Below, piece by piece: positions 43,042 through 51,064 of a stretch of 64,000 bases of DNA. The notes beneath the pieces are model-generated. The model saw nothing but the letters and a program-made list of their open reading frames with translations, was not told the DNA's origin and made no database searches. Positions within the stretch are counted from its first letter, which is position 1; each line of letters starts with the position of its first letter. This stretch comes from an uncultured Chitinophagales bacterium. Its GTDB lineage: Bacteria; Bacteroidota; Bacteroidia; Chitinophagales; Chitinophagaceae. Made by a program: the position numbers and the translations under genes. The DNA is taken from NCBI GenBank assembly GCA_946886475.1, contig CAMPIQ010000004.1:4239-68238 (forward strand), in the 5' to 3' direction.

Positions 43042-43184
43042 TGGTGTGAATAAGTCACGATTGATTACATTATTTAAACTTTTGAAAACCTTAACCAGTC
43101 AGTCTTTCATTAGATTTAATCGTAGTATAGTTTTTGTAGATAATAATTTGACGCGAATCATTATGAATTCTAGCGTTTACAAAT

Positions 43185-43192
43185 TATTTTTG
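43185..43192 (+). promoter_or_regulatory. Candidate -7 element (TATTTTTG) for rpoD
   Basis: TATTTTTG fits TAnnTTTG and lies 97 nt before the rpoD start. The -33 box is weak (TTATG near 43161). The 247-nt gap before rpoD contains nothing else I recognise. Confidence 0.35.
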
Positions 43193-43288
43193 CAGACAGT
43201 CCGGAACGGTTTAACTATCTATTTGCAACTTTCTGTGAAAATCAATTGTCAAGTTATTTATTCACCTTAATAATCAAGGATTTAATTT

Positions 43289-44146
43289 ATGAGGCAGCTT
43301 AAAATTGCTACCCAGATCACGAACAGGGATTCTCAGGCAGTTGAGAAATACCTCCAGGAGATCTCTAAGATCCCTATGATCACGCCCGAGGAGGAAACAA
43401 CACTGGCACAGAGAATCAAAATGGGAGACCAGAGAGCGCTGGACAAATTAGTACAGGCCAACCTCCGGTTCGTGGTATCAGTGGCAAAACAATACCAACA
43501 CCAGGGACTATCACTGAGTGACCTGATTAACGAAGGGAACCTGGGATTGATCAAGGCAGCTCAGCGTTTTGATGAAACAAAGGGTTTCAAATTCATTTCA
43601 TACGCAGTATGGTGGATCCGTCAGTCTATTTTGCAGGCATTGGCAGAACAGGGTCGTCTTGTTCGTTTGCCCCAGAATAAGATCGGTACGTATAATAAAG
43701 CAAATAAAGCCTACATGGCTTTTGAGCAGGAACATGAAAGAGAACCCAGTACTGAGGAACTTGCAGATATCCTTGAGATGAGTGAAACAGAGATCAACAA
43801 TATCTTTCAAAGCAATACACGCCATACTTCACTGGATGCTCCGGTACACGAAGCAGAAGATGTAGCTATGGGCGATCTTTTGGAAGGCAGCGATGATACG
43901 GATGATGATGTAATGAAGGATTCGCTGAGAAATGAGATCCGCCGTGTACTGAAGTCACTTTCTCCGAGAGAAGCTGAAATTGTTAATGCTTATTTTGGAC
44001 TGGATGGAGAAAACGGTACAACCATTGAACAGATCGGCCAGAAATATGATCTTACCAAAGAAAGGATCCGCCAGATAAAGGAAAGAGCTATCAAGCGCTT
44101 GCAGAAAGCAAGATACAGCAATGCTTTAAAAGCATATCTGGGATAA
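43289..44146 (+). CDS. rpoD: Primary RNA polymerase sigma factor
   Basis: The 285-residue sigma-70 factor has region 1.2 (AVEKYLQEISKIPMITPEEE), region 2 with the -10-binding helix (RFDETKGFKFISYAVWWIRQSI), region 3, and region 4 with its helix-turn-helix (TIEQIGQKYDLTKERIRQIKERAIKRLQ). Region 1.1 is absent and the linker is short, the usual Bacteroidota form of the housekeeping factor, which reads TTTG / TAnnTTTG promoters. It is full length for that group. A strong terminator follows, so it is monocistronic. Confidence 0.95.
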   Translation: MRQLKIATQITNRDSQAVEKYLQEISKIPMITPEEETTLAQRIKMGDQRALDKLVQANLRFVVSVAKQYQHQGLSLSDLINEGNLGLIKAAQRFDETKGFKFISYAVWWIRQSILQALAEQGRLVRLPQNKIGTYNKANKAYMAFEQEHEREPSTEELADILEMSETEINNIFQSNTRHTSLDAPVHEAEDVAMGDLLEGSDDTDDDVMKDSLRNEIRRVLKSLSPREAEIVNAYFGLDGENGTTIEQIGQKYDLTKERIRQIKERAIKRLQKARYSNALKAYLG

Positions 44147-44215
44147 AAATATAATGGATTGACCTGTAAACGATCATCAGCGTCAATCTATAAACGGGCA
44201 AATTGATGGGTTTAT

Positions 44216-44254
44216 AACAGCCTTGATCCCGCACTAGCGGAAATCAGGGCTGTT
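44216..44254 (+). terminator. Rho-independent terminator after rpoD
   Basis: AACAGCCTTGAT (44216-44227) pairs with ATCAGGGCTGTT (44243-44254), a 12-bp stem with one G-U pair, a 15-nt loop and a U-rich tail, 70 nt past the stop. Confidence 0.78.
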
Positions 44255-44277
44255 TCTTTTTAAATTTGTACTCAGTT

Positions 44278-45165
44278 ATGAAGTGGAGTGTATTATTGTT
44301 GGGCTGCATACCATTTGTTCAGGGTTGTGAAAAAAAGATCAGCCTGGAATTACAAACTGAAACACCCCGCCTTGTGGTGGAGGCCAGCATTGAAAATAAC
44401 CAGCCTCCATCCGTTATACTTACCAGATCACTTGGATATTTTTCCAGTATAACACCAGAAATACTTGAACAGGGTTTTGTGCATGGTGCTGAAGTTTTTG
44501 TATCCAATGGCGCGGTCACCCACCGGTTGAAAGAATACACCGTGACGCTTGCACCTGGTGTAACGGGTTATTTTTATTCCATTGATTCTTCTAACCTGGC
44601 AACAGCCTTTTTAGGCGCGTTAAATAAACAATATTCATTAAAAATAATTTCAGAAGGGAAAGAATATAATTCGGTTACTTCAATTCCTGATACCACCAGG
44701 CAAATTGACTCGCTCTGGTGGAAACCTGCACCCGGTAATGACGATACTACAAAAGTAGTGGTGATGGTAAGAGCAACAGATCCTCCTGGTTTTGGTGATT
44801 ATATCAGGTATTATACCAGCATCAATGGCCAGCAGGAATATTTACCGCCATCATTTTCGGTATTTGATGATCTTTTTATTGACGGAACCACCTATGAAGT
44901 ACAGATACAACCGGGCATAAACAGGAATGCAGAACGCGATTCAATTGAATATGATTTTTTTTCAAGAGGAGATACTGTAAGATTCAAAATCAGTAATATA
45001 AACAAGGCAACATATGATTTCTGGCGTACCTGGGAAACATCTTATTCTTCAGTTGGTAATCCGTTCTCATCCCCTGTAAAAGTTATGGGCAACATCAGTA
45101 ATAATGCACTTGGTTATTTCGCAGGTTATGGTTCCCAGTACAGAACACTGGTTATTCCACAATAG
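44278..45165 (+). CDS. DUF4249-type lipoprotein
   Basis: From the ATG at 44278 the protein has 295 residues and begins with a lipoprotein signal (MKWSVLLLGCIPFVQGCEKK, lipobox Cys at residue 17). The mature part is mostly beta (RLVVEASIENNQPPSVILTRSLGYF, FVHGAEVFVSNGAVTHRL, YSLKIISEGKEYNSVTSIP) and ends in GYFAGYGSQYRTLVIP, the DUF4249 layout. In this phylum such lipoproteins are usually encoded beside TonB-dependent receptors and may help capture their ligand; here no receptor is adjacent, so this copy is orphan. It lies between rpoD and trxB with short gaps. Confidence 0.82.
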   Translation: MKWSVLLLGCIPFVQGCEKKISLELQTETPRLVVEASIENNQPPSVILTRSLGYFSSITPEILEQGFVHGAEVFVSNGAVTHRLKEYTVTLAPGVTGYFYSIDSSNLATAFLGALNKQYSLKIISEGKEYNSVTSIPDTTRQIDSLWWKPAPGNDDTTKVVVMVRATDPPGFGDYIRYYTSINGQQEYLPPSFSVFDDLFIDGTTYEVQIQPGINRNAERDSIEYDFFSRGDTVRFKISNINKATYDFWRTWETSYSSVGNPFSSPVKVMGNISNNALGYFAGYGSQYRTLVIPQ

Positions 45166-45234
45166 TGAACAAACATCTCATTTCCTTAAGTTAATTACTT
45201 TTATTTTCGCAGTTTTTAAGCACACCATCTATCA

Positions 45235-46182
45235 ATGGAAAATATAAAGGCAGAAAAAGTGAATGTACTGATCATAGGATCAGGCCCCGCCGGCTATACC
45301 GCAGCGGTTTATGCAGCAAGAGCTAATATGAACCCCGTGCTTTATCAGGGTATTCAGCCAGGCGGACAATTAACCATTACAACAGACGTAGAAAATTATC
45401 CCGGTTTTCCTGATGGCATTCAGGGACCTGAGCTCATGATCCATTTTGAAAAACAGGCACAACGCATGGGGGCTGATATCCGTTTTGGACTGGCAACAAA
45501 AGTTGATTTTTCTTCCCACCCCTTTAAGGTTGAAATAGATGAGGAAAAATGGATTGAAGCCAATTCAGTGATCATCTCAACCGGAGCCTCTGCCAAATGG
45601 CTGGGTATTGAAAGCGAACAACGACTTAACGGATATGGAGTAAGCGCCTGTGCGGTTTGCGATGGATTTTTCTTCCGTGGTAAAGAAGTGGCTATAGTTG
45701 GTGCCGGTGATACCGCTGCTGAAGAGGCCTTATACCTATCTAAACTTTGTACCACCGTTCATATGCTGGTAAGAAAAGATGAGATGCGTGCCAGTAAAAT
45801 TATGCAGGACAGGGTTTTGAATACGCCAAATATCAAAATCTACTGGAACACGGAAACAGATGAAATTTTAGGCGACAAAACCGTTGATGCTGTTCGCATA
45901 CGTAACAACAAAACCAATGAAAAACAGGAAATTCCGGTTAAAGGATTTTTTGTTGCTATCGGCCACACACCCAATTCAGAAATATTCAAAGGCTTTATTG
46001 ATATGGATGATGCAGGCTATATAAAAACCATCCCCGGTACGGCAAAAACAAATATTGAAGGTGTGTTTGCTTCAGGAGATGTTCAGGATAAGATCTACCG
46101 CCAGGCAGTAACCGCTGCAGGCAGTGGTTGTATGGCTGCCCTGGATGCGGAAAGGTTCTTGTCGGAGAAAGGATTGCATTAA
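45235..46182 (+). CDS. trxB: Thioredoxin-disulfide reductase
   Basis: A homodimeric FAD enzyme that reduces thioredoxin with NADPH. The 315-residue protein has the FAD dinucleotide motif GSGPAGYTAA (15-24), the redox pair C139-A-V-C142 in ACAVCDG, the NADPH motif GAGDTAAEEA and the C-terminal FAD contact FASGDVQDKIYRQAVTAAGSG. All catalytic parts are present. It shares its strand with folB (84-nt gap), which may or may not be co-transcribed. Confidence 0.96.
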   Translation: MENIKAEKVNVLIIGSGPAGYTAAVYAARANMNPVLYQGIQPGGQLTITTDVENYPGFPDGIQGPELMIHFEKQAQRMGADIRFGLATKVDFSSHPFKVEIDEEKWIEANSVIISTGASAKWLGIESEQRLNGYGVSACAVCDGFFFRGKEVAIVGAGDTAAEEALYLSKLCTTVHMLVRKDEMRASKIMQDRVLNTPNIKIYWNTETDEILGDKTVDAVRIRNNKTNEKQEIPVKGFFVAIGHTPNSEIFKGFIDMDDAGYIKTIPGTAKTNIEGVFASGDVQDKIYRQAVTAAGSGCMAALDAERFLSEKGLH

Positions 46183-46266
46183 CCGTCCATTGCCACTAGC
46201 CCGGCTTAACTTAATAACTGATCAATCATTGCAGCCCGCCAATGGCAGGCAGCCAACAGCTTTCCA

Positions 46267-46629
46267 ATGGGTTTATTTACAATAGAACTAAAATCACTTC
46301 GCTTCTTTGCTGAACATGGAATGTATCAGGAAGAAATGAAAGTGGGCAATGAATTTGAAGTTGACCTTTCCATTGTGTGCAAATCACCAAAGAAAAAGAT
46401 CACTTCAATAGAACAAACCATCAATTATGTTGAGGTGTACAGGATATTGCAGGAAGAATTTGCAGTCAGAAAAAATTTACTGGAAACACTGGCAATGGAA
46501 ATTGCAGAAAAGCTTCAGGCTCAGTTCCAGGAAATTGAACAGGTTTCAATAAGTATACGCAAGCTGAATCCACCAATTACCAATTTTTCAGGTTCTGTTG
46601 CTATAACCTACAGTAAGAAATTTAAATAA
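46267..46629 (+). CDS. folB: Dihydroneopterin aldolase
   Basis: Catalyses the retro-aldol cleavage of 7,8-dihydroneopterin in tetrahydrofolate synthesis. The 120-residue protein has the FolB pattern: F-A-E-H-G-M-Y at 13-19, the acidic VDLSIVC strand, TINYVEVYRI with the conserved Tyr, LLETLAMEIAEKLQ and VSISIRKLNPPI with the catalytic Lys near residue 100. The spacer before it holds the word pair GCCAATGGC...GCCAACAGC (46238-46260). Its end overlaps the MATE gene by 8 bp on the other strand. Confidence 0.94.
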   Translation: MGLFTIELKSLRFFAEHGMYQEEMKVGNEFEVDLSIVCKSPKKKITSIEQTINYVEVYRILQEEFAVRKNLLETLAMEIAEKLQAQFQEIEQVSISIRKLNPPITNFSGSVAITYSKKFK

Positions 46630-47980
46630 CTGTGTACTTCCATCTTCCTTTTCTGATATAGTACCAGGAACATCCGAATAAAACTGACCAGTACAGTAAT
46701 TCAGCGAGCCAGCCATATAAAATGGACAGTTGTTTTACTTCAAGTACAAAGAACACGTAGCTGCAATAAAAGATAATAGCAGCTATCTCAATCAAAAAAG
46801 TGATCCTGCTGTTTCCCGTACCGGTTACTGCATTGAGCCATACGGTTCCTACAGATAATATTAACATGGCAAAGGCTATGGCCCTCAACACGGGTACTCC
46901 TGTTTCAATGAACAGAGATTCATTTCTGAATAAACCAAGGTATACATGAGGAAAGAGGTTTAAAACAATACATACGATCAATCCAATACCCAGACTTAAT
47001 TTCGAGATCTTCCAAACGAGGCCCATTACTTCCTCTTTTCTTCCCTGGCCTATTACATTACTTACCATGGTATTGGTGGTGGCAGCAAGCGCCCAGAAAA
47101 AGGTCCCGAAAAATCCGAATACGGCACGCATGGTGGTGGATACGGCCAGTCCGGTTTGTGTGGCATTTCTTGCTACAAGCATATAGAAGAAGAACCAGGC
47201 CAGTATGCTGGCTGCATGCTGAAAGATGAGGGGACCGGATATCTTCAGGATCAAATTCGAACGTTCTTTATCAAATCTGAAGTCTTTGAATAAAGAAAAT
47301 CTCCTGGCAATACCTTTTGCTTTAATTACAAGGTAGATCACAAACATTCCTGTGAATTCAGCAATAATGGAAGCAACGGCTGCACCATTAAATCCCATTT
47401 CCGGAAATCCCAACGCACCAAAGATCAATACCCAGTCGAAGAAAATGTTGGCCGCCGTTTCCGCAAGGGTTCCTGCAATTAATAATTTACTTCTGTTGAT
47501 GCTCACCAGCAGCGCATTCCTTAGCTGGTAAATATAAAGGAATGGAAGCCCCAGTATGCGTATGTTCAGAAAATCCACTGACTGGCTGGCCTGCGTATCA
47601 TTCAGATACATCCGAAGAATGACAGGGGCTATAAAAAAAGTGATCAGAATGCCAATGGCAGAAATAACCATGGCAATGAACACACCCTGTGAAAAAAGTT
47701 TTCCAATGTCTTCCGGCCTGTTTTGTCCGGCACGTCTTGACATCAGCGTTTGTAGTCCATTATTCAGTCCAAAACCAATACCGGCAAAAACCAGGTAATA
47801 AACACCGGTGATAGATGCAATGGCCAGTGATTGTTCACTATGATGGCCGAGAAAAATATTATTGATGATCAGATTTAGCTGGGGTACAAGCAAAGCCAGC
47901 GCAATGGGCAATGCTATTTTCCATATCTGTCCATAAGAAACTTCAACCTTTAGGTGGTCTGACATTTGAAAAGGATGCAA
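46622..47980 (-). CDS. MATE-family multidrug/cation antiporter
   Basis: A 452-residue integral membrane protein with twelve predicted helices in two six-helix bundles. It has the MATE patterns IALALLVPQLNLIINNIFLG in helix 1 and SMQA-type symmetric regions (LQTLMSRRAGQNRPE, NGAAVASIIAE). Relatives export drugs and metabolites with Na+ or H+. Met1 at 47980 or Met6 at 47965 could be the start. It converges on folB with an 8-bp overlap. No substrate can be read. Confidence 0.9.
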   Translation of the reverse strand: MHPFQMSDHLKVEVSYGQIWKIALPIALALLVPQLNLIINNIFLGHHSEQSLAIASITGVYYLVFAGIGFGLNNGLQTLMSRRAGQNRPEDIGKLFSQGVFIAMVISAIGILITFFIAPVILRMYLNDTQASQSVDFLNIRILGLPFLYIYQLRNALLVSINRSKLLIAGTLAETAANIFFDWVLIFGALGFPEMGFNGAAVASIIAEFTGMFVIYLVIKAKGIARRFSLFKDFRFDKERSNLILKISGPLIFQHAASILAWFFFYMLVARNATQTGLAVSTTMRAVFGFFGTFFWALAATTNTMVSNVIGQGRKEEVMGLVWKISKLSLGIGLIVCIVLNLFPHVYLGLFRNESLFIETGVPVLRAIAFAMLILSVGTVWLNAVTGTGNSRITFLIEIAAIIFYCSYVFFVLEVKQLSILYGWLAELLYWSVLFGCSWYYIRKGRWKYTVI

Positions 47981-48102
47981 GCTAATGAAAAAGCACCTGG
48001 TCCCGTCAATTGTACCTGTTACCCGGTGGATTTAGTTTATTTAGCGGCACAATTTCATCCCATATATTCATCTAATTAAGCGAATCCTTTAATTTGCACC
48101 TG

Positions 48103-48894
48103 ATGAAAACAGTATTTACACTGGGAGATGCAAGGAACAATGCGGAAACCCTGATAATGGAAATAGGCCCTGATTACTGTTGTTATGCTTTTCTTGATAC
48201 CCAGGCAAAATCATTTGACCTCATCAGGTATATTGTTTTTGATGAGATGGAAGCAGGGCAAAAGATCAACCATATACTTAGCCAGCTGGATGGGAATTTT
48301 GAGCGGGTAAAAATATGCAGTGCTCATGTACAGGCCATGATCACACCGCAGCACCTGTTCAAAGGAGATTATACGATGCTGGAACGGGTATTTGACCATT
48401 CCGGGCAACAATTAAATGACCGTATCAATGAATGGCAGGTTGCTACGCTTTATTCAATGCCTTCTTCCATATATGATAAGTTATTATCTAAATTCCCATT
48501 GGCTGAATTCTGTCATTCCTATACGCCTGCATTAAAGATATATAACGGATTTGTAGCACCCGACCAGGTGGATATCCATTTTACAACCAGCAACTTCAGG
48601 GTTATAGTAAAAAAAGAGGGAGGCTTACAACTCGCTCAGACCTATGCCTACAAAACACCGCTTGATGTGGTATACTATCTCCTTAAGATATTTTATGAGT
48701 TCGGGCTGAACCAGTCTGAGGCCTTTCTGATCGTTTCCGGACTGGTGGAACAGGATTCTGCTTTATATAATGAGCTTCATCATTACTTCGCCAACCTTCA
48801 TTTTGCACAGGCGCCTCCATATGCCATTCCCGGTGATGCCTATCCGCATTATTATTTCACCTCACTTTATAACCTGGCTTCATGCGTATCATAA
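48103..48894 (+). CDS. DUF3822-family protein beside rsmD
   Basis: From the ATG at 48103 the protein has 263 residues, no signal and no membrane segment. The pattern MKTVFTLGDARNNAETLIMEIGPDYCCYAFLDTQ, an acidic DEMEAGQKINHIL stretch and a C-terminal FSFYNLASCVS-like end agree with the DUF3822 family, which is confined to Bacteroidota and keeps its place directly before rsmD. The fold is said to be actin/Hsp70-like in related annotation; I cannot verify that here. The gene overlaps rsmD by 13 nt and is probably translationally coupled to it. Function unknown. Confidence 0.8.
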   Translation: MKTVFTLGDARNNAETLIMEIGPDYCCYAFLDTQAKSFDLIRYIVFDEMEAGQKINHILSQLDGNFERVKICSAHVQAMITPQHLFKGDYTMLERVFDHSGQQLNDRINEWQVATLYSMPSSIYDKLLSKFPLAEFCHSYTPALKIYNGFVAPDQVDIHFTTSNFRVIVKKEGGLQLAQTYAYKTPLDVVYYLLKIFYEFGLNQSEAFLIVSGLVEQDSALYNELHHYFANLHFAQAPPYAIPGDAYPHYYFTSLYNLASCVS

Positions 48895-49424
48895 GCGGAT
48901 CTCTGGGTGGAAGAAGAATACATCCGCCGGCTAAAATGCCTTATACAAGGCCTACAACAGATATAGCTAAAGAGGGCTTGTTTAATATTCTGCAGAACCA
49001 GCTTGATTTTGAGGAACTCATTACGCTTGATCTTTTTGGAGGCACCGGCAGCATTAGTTATGAACTTGCTTCCCGTGGCGTACCAGATCTCACCATTGTT
49101 GAAAAGGATGACAGGATGTTTGCTTTTATAAAAAAAACAGCTGCTGAATTAGGACTGAAAAATTTCAAGGTAGTGAAGTCAGATGTGTTTCGATACATTG
49201 AACAATGTACGCAACAGTATGACTTTATTTTTGCTGGTCCTCCTTATGCCCTTCAAACCATTGATGACCTTCCGAAACTCATCTTCGAAAAAAAATTATT
49301 AAAAGAAGGAGGCAGGTTTGTACTTGAGCACACACCACGGAATCATTATGAAAACTTTCCTTTTTTCAGGTCGGCAAGACATTATGGAACTACTATTTTT
49401 TCAACTTTTATTAATGAACCCTGA
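48882..49424 (+). CDS. rsmD: 16S rRNA (guanine966-N2)-methyltransferase (RsmD-type)
   Basis: The 180-residue SAM-dependent methyltransferase has the family N-terminus MRIISGSLGGRRIHPP, TRPTTDIAKEGLFNIL, motif I LDLFGGTGSISYELASRG and motif IV FAGPPYAL. Motif IV is normally (D/N)PPY/F in RsmD; here the first residue is Gly (GGT codon). This could weaken catalysis or be a lineage feature. The start overlaps DUF3822 by 13 nt and the next gene begins 5 nt after the stop. Confidence 0.92.
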   Translation: MRIISGSLGGRRIHPPAKMPYTRPTTDIAKEGLFNILQNQLDFEELITLDLFGGTGSISYELASRGVPDLTIVEKDDRMFAFIKKTAAELGLKNFKVVKSDVFRYIEQCTQQYDFIFAGPPYALQTIDDLPKLIFEKKLLKEGGRFVLEHTPRNHYENFPFFRSARHYGTTIFSTFINEP

Positions 49425-49429
49425 CCAAC

Positions 49430-49999
49430 ATGCTGAAACAGGAAGCAAGAAATATTTTCCGCAGGAAAAGAGACGAGATCAGCATTGCCGATAAAGTGAA
49501 ATGGGACGATCTCCTGCTGATCCAATTTCAATCCCTTAACATCCCTTTTATAGATTATGTGCTGAGTTTTTATCCCATCGAGCAAAACAATGAGGTTAAT
49601 ACCTTTCTCATTACCGGATACCTTCATTTCAAAAATCCAGGGCTTACCATCTGCTATCCTAAATCCGGCCGGGAAGATAACAGTATGAAAGCCATTATTT
49701 GTAATGCAGACAGCATTTTTGAAGCCAATGCCTGGAACATTCCCGAACCGGTTGATACTGAAGTTGCCGGTGCGGAACTACTGGACCTTGTTATCATTCC
49801 CATGCTTGCATTTGATAAAAAGGGAAACAGGGTGGGTTATGGTAAAGGATATTTTGACCGTTACCTGAAGCAATGCAGGGAAGATTGCATTAAGATAGGC
49901 TTTTCGTATTTTGATCCGGTTGATTCAGTTGATGACGCCAGTGATTTTGATGTACCTTTAGATCTTTGTATCACCCCGCAACGGACATATGTTTTCTAA
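49430..49999 (+). CDS. 5-formyltetrahydrofolate cyclo-ligase
   Basis: Converts 5-formyl-THF to 5,10-methenyl-THF using ATP. The 189-residue protein has the N-terminal KQEARNIFRRKRDEIS pattern, FYPIEQNNEVNT (substrate contact) and the family signature GNRVGYGKGYFDRYL (about 140-154), the ATP and substrate loop. Full length. It starts 5 nt after rsmD and overlaps lpxK by 11 nt, so it is part of a coupled run. Confidence 0.93.
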   Translation: MLKQEARNIFRRKRDEISIADKVKWDDLLLIQFQSLNIPFIDYVLSFYPIEQNNEVNTFLITGYLHFKNPGLTICYPKSGREDNSMKAIICNADSIFEANAWNIPEPVDTEVAGAELLDLVIIPMLAFDKKGNRVGYGKGYFDRYLKQCREDCIKIGFSYFDPVDSVDDASDFDVPLDLCITPQRTYVF

Positions 50000-51062
50000 T
50001 TGGTTCCTGAAATCCTTCCGCGTTCTCTTGCTACCCTTCGCAATTCTCTTCTGGTTAGTGATCCTCATCCGCAACTGGATGTATGAAAAAAATATTCTCA
50101 AGTCCACAACCTTTGGTCTTCCGTTGATATGCGTAGGGAATTTATCGGTAGGGGGCACAGGAAAATCGCCCATGGTAGAATACCTGGTGCGGCACCTGAA
50201 GAACCGTTTTAAGGTAGCCACGCTGAGCAGGGGGTATAAAAGAAAGACCAAAGGATACGCACTGGCCAATCCACACACTACGGCTATAGATATCGGTGAC
50301 GAACCTATGCAATTTCACCAGAAATTTCCTGATGTTCCGGTTGCTGTGGGAGAAGAAAGGATCGTAGCCATAGCACAATTACTTCATGACAAACCTACAA
50401 CAGAGGTGATCATTCTGGATGATGCCTTTCAGCATCGTTCTATCCAGGCCGGCTTCAACATTCTACTCACTGAATATTCAAATTTATTTACCAGGGATTT
50501 TTTCCTCCCCACCGGCGATCTGCGCGACCTGCGGAGCAGTTACAAAAGAGCACAGCTGATTGTAGTAACCAAGTGCAATCCTGAACTAACCGGGCAGGAA
50601 AGGGAGGCTATAATAAAAGAGATCAGGCCGTTGCCCGGCCAAAAGATATTTTTTACCTGCATATCTTATGGCATGCCTTATCATATTACCCGTCACGACT
50701 TTAAATTGATAGATGACAATACTGAAGTACTTTTAATAACAGGTATTGCCAATCCAAAACCCCTTAAAAATTACCTGGAGCAAAAGATCGAAGAATATGA
50801 TATGATGCATTACAACGACCATCATATTTTTTCAATAGACGACTGGAAAGAAATAAAAAAAAGATTTGCAGGATTAGAATCCGAAAAGAAAATAATACTT
50901 ACAACTGAAAAGGATGCCATGCGTTTACTTAAATTCAGGCAGGAAATGGATGGCATGCCTTTTTATGTGGTTCCTATTGAACATAAATTTCTATTTCAAC
51001 AGGAAAATGCATTTAATAACGAAGTGATTAGTTTCATACAAAATTTTAAAAAACCCTCTTAA
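49989..51062 (+). CDS. lpxK: Tetraacyldisaccharide 4'-kinase
   Basis: Adds the 4'-phosphate to the lipid A precursor, a step of LPS synthesis on the inner face of the inner membrane. The 357-residue protein has an N-terminal membrane-anchor helix (about 12-28) and a Walker A GNLSVGGTGKSP (50-61), LSRGYKRKTKGY, DEPMQFHQKFPDVPVAVG and the Walker-B-like VIILDDAFQHRSI. All signature parts of LpxK are visible. It starts 11 nt before the end of the cyclo-ligase gene. Confidence 0.94.
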   Translation: MFSNWFLKSFRVLLLPFAILFWLVILIRNWMYEKNILKSTTFGLPLICVGNLSVGGTGKSPMVEYLVRHLKNRFKVATLSRGYKRKTKGYALANPHTTAIDIGDEPMQFHQKFPDVPVAVGEERIVAIAQLLHDKPTTEVIILDDAFQHRSIQAGFNILLTEYSNLFTRDFFLPTGDLRDLRSSYKRAQLIVVTKCNPELTGQEREAIIKEIRPLPGQKIFFTCISYGMPYHITRHDFKLIDDNTEVLLITGIANPKPLKNYLEQKIEEYDMMHYNDHHIFSIDDWKEIKKRFAGLESEKKIILTTEKDAMRLLKFRQEMDGMPFYVVPIEHKFLFQQENAFNNEVISFIQNFKKPS

Positions 51063-51064
51063 CC

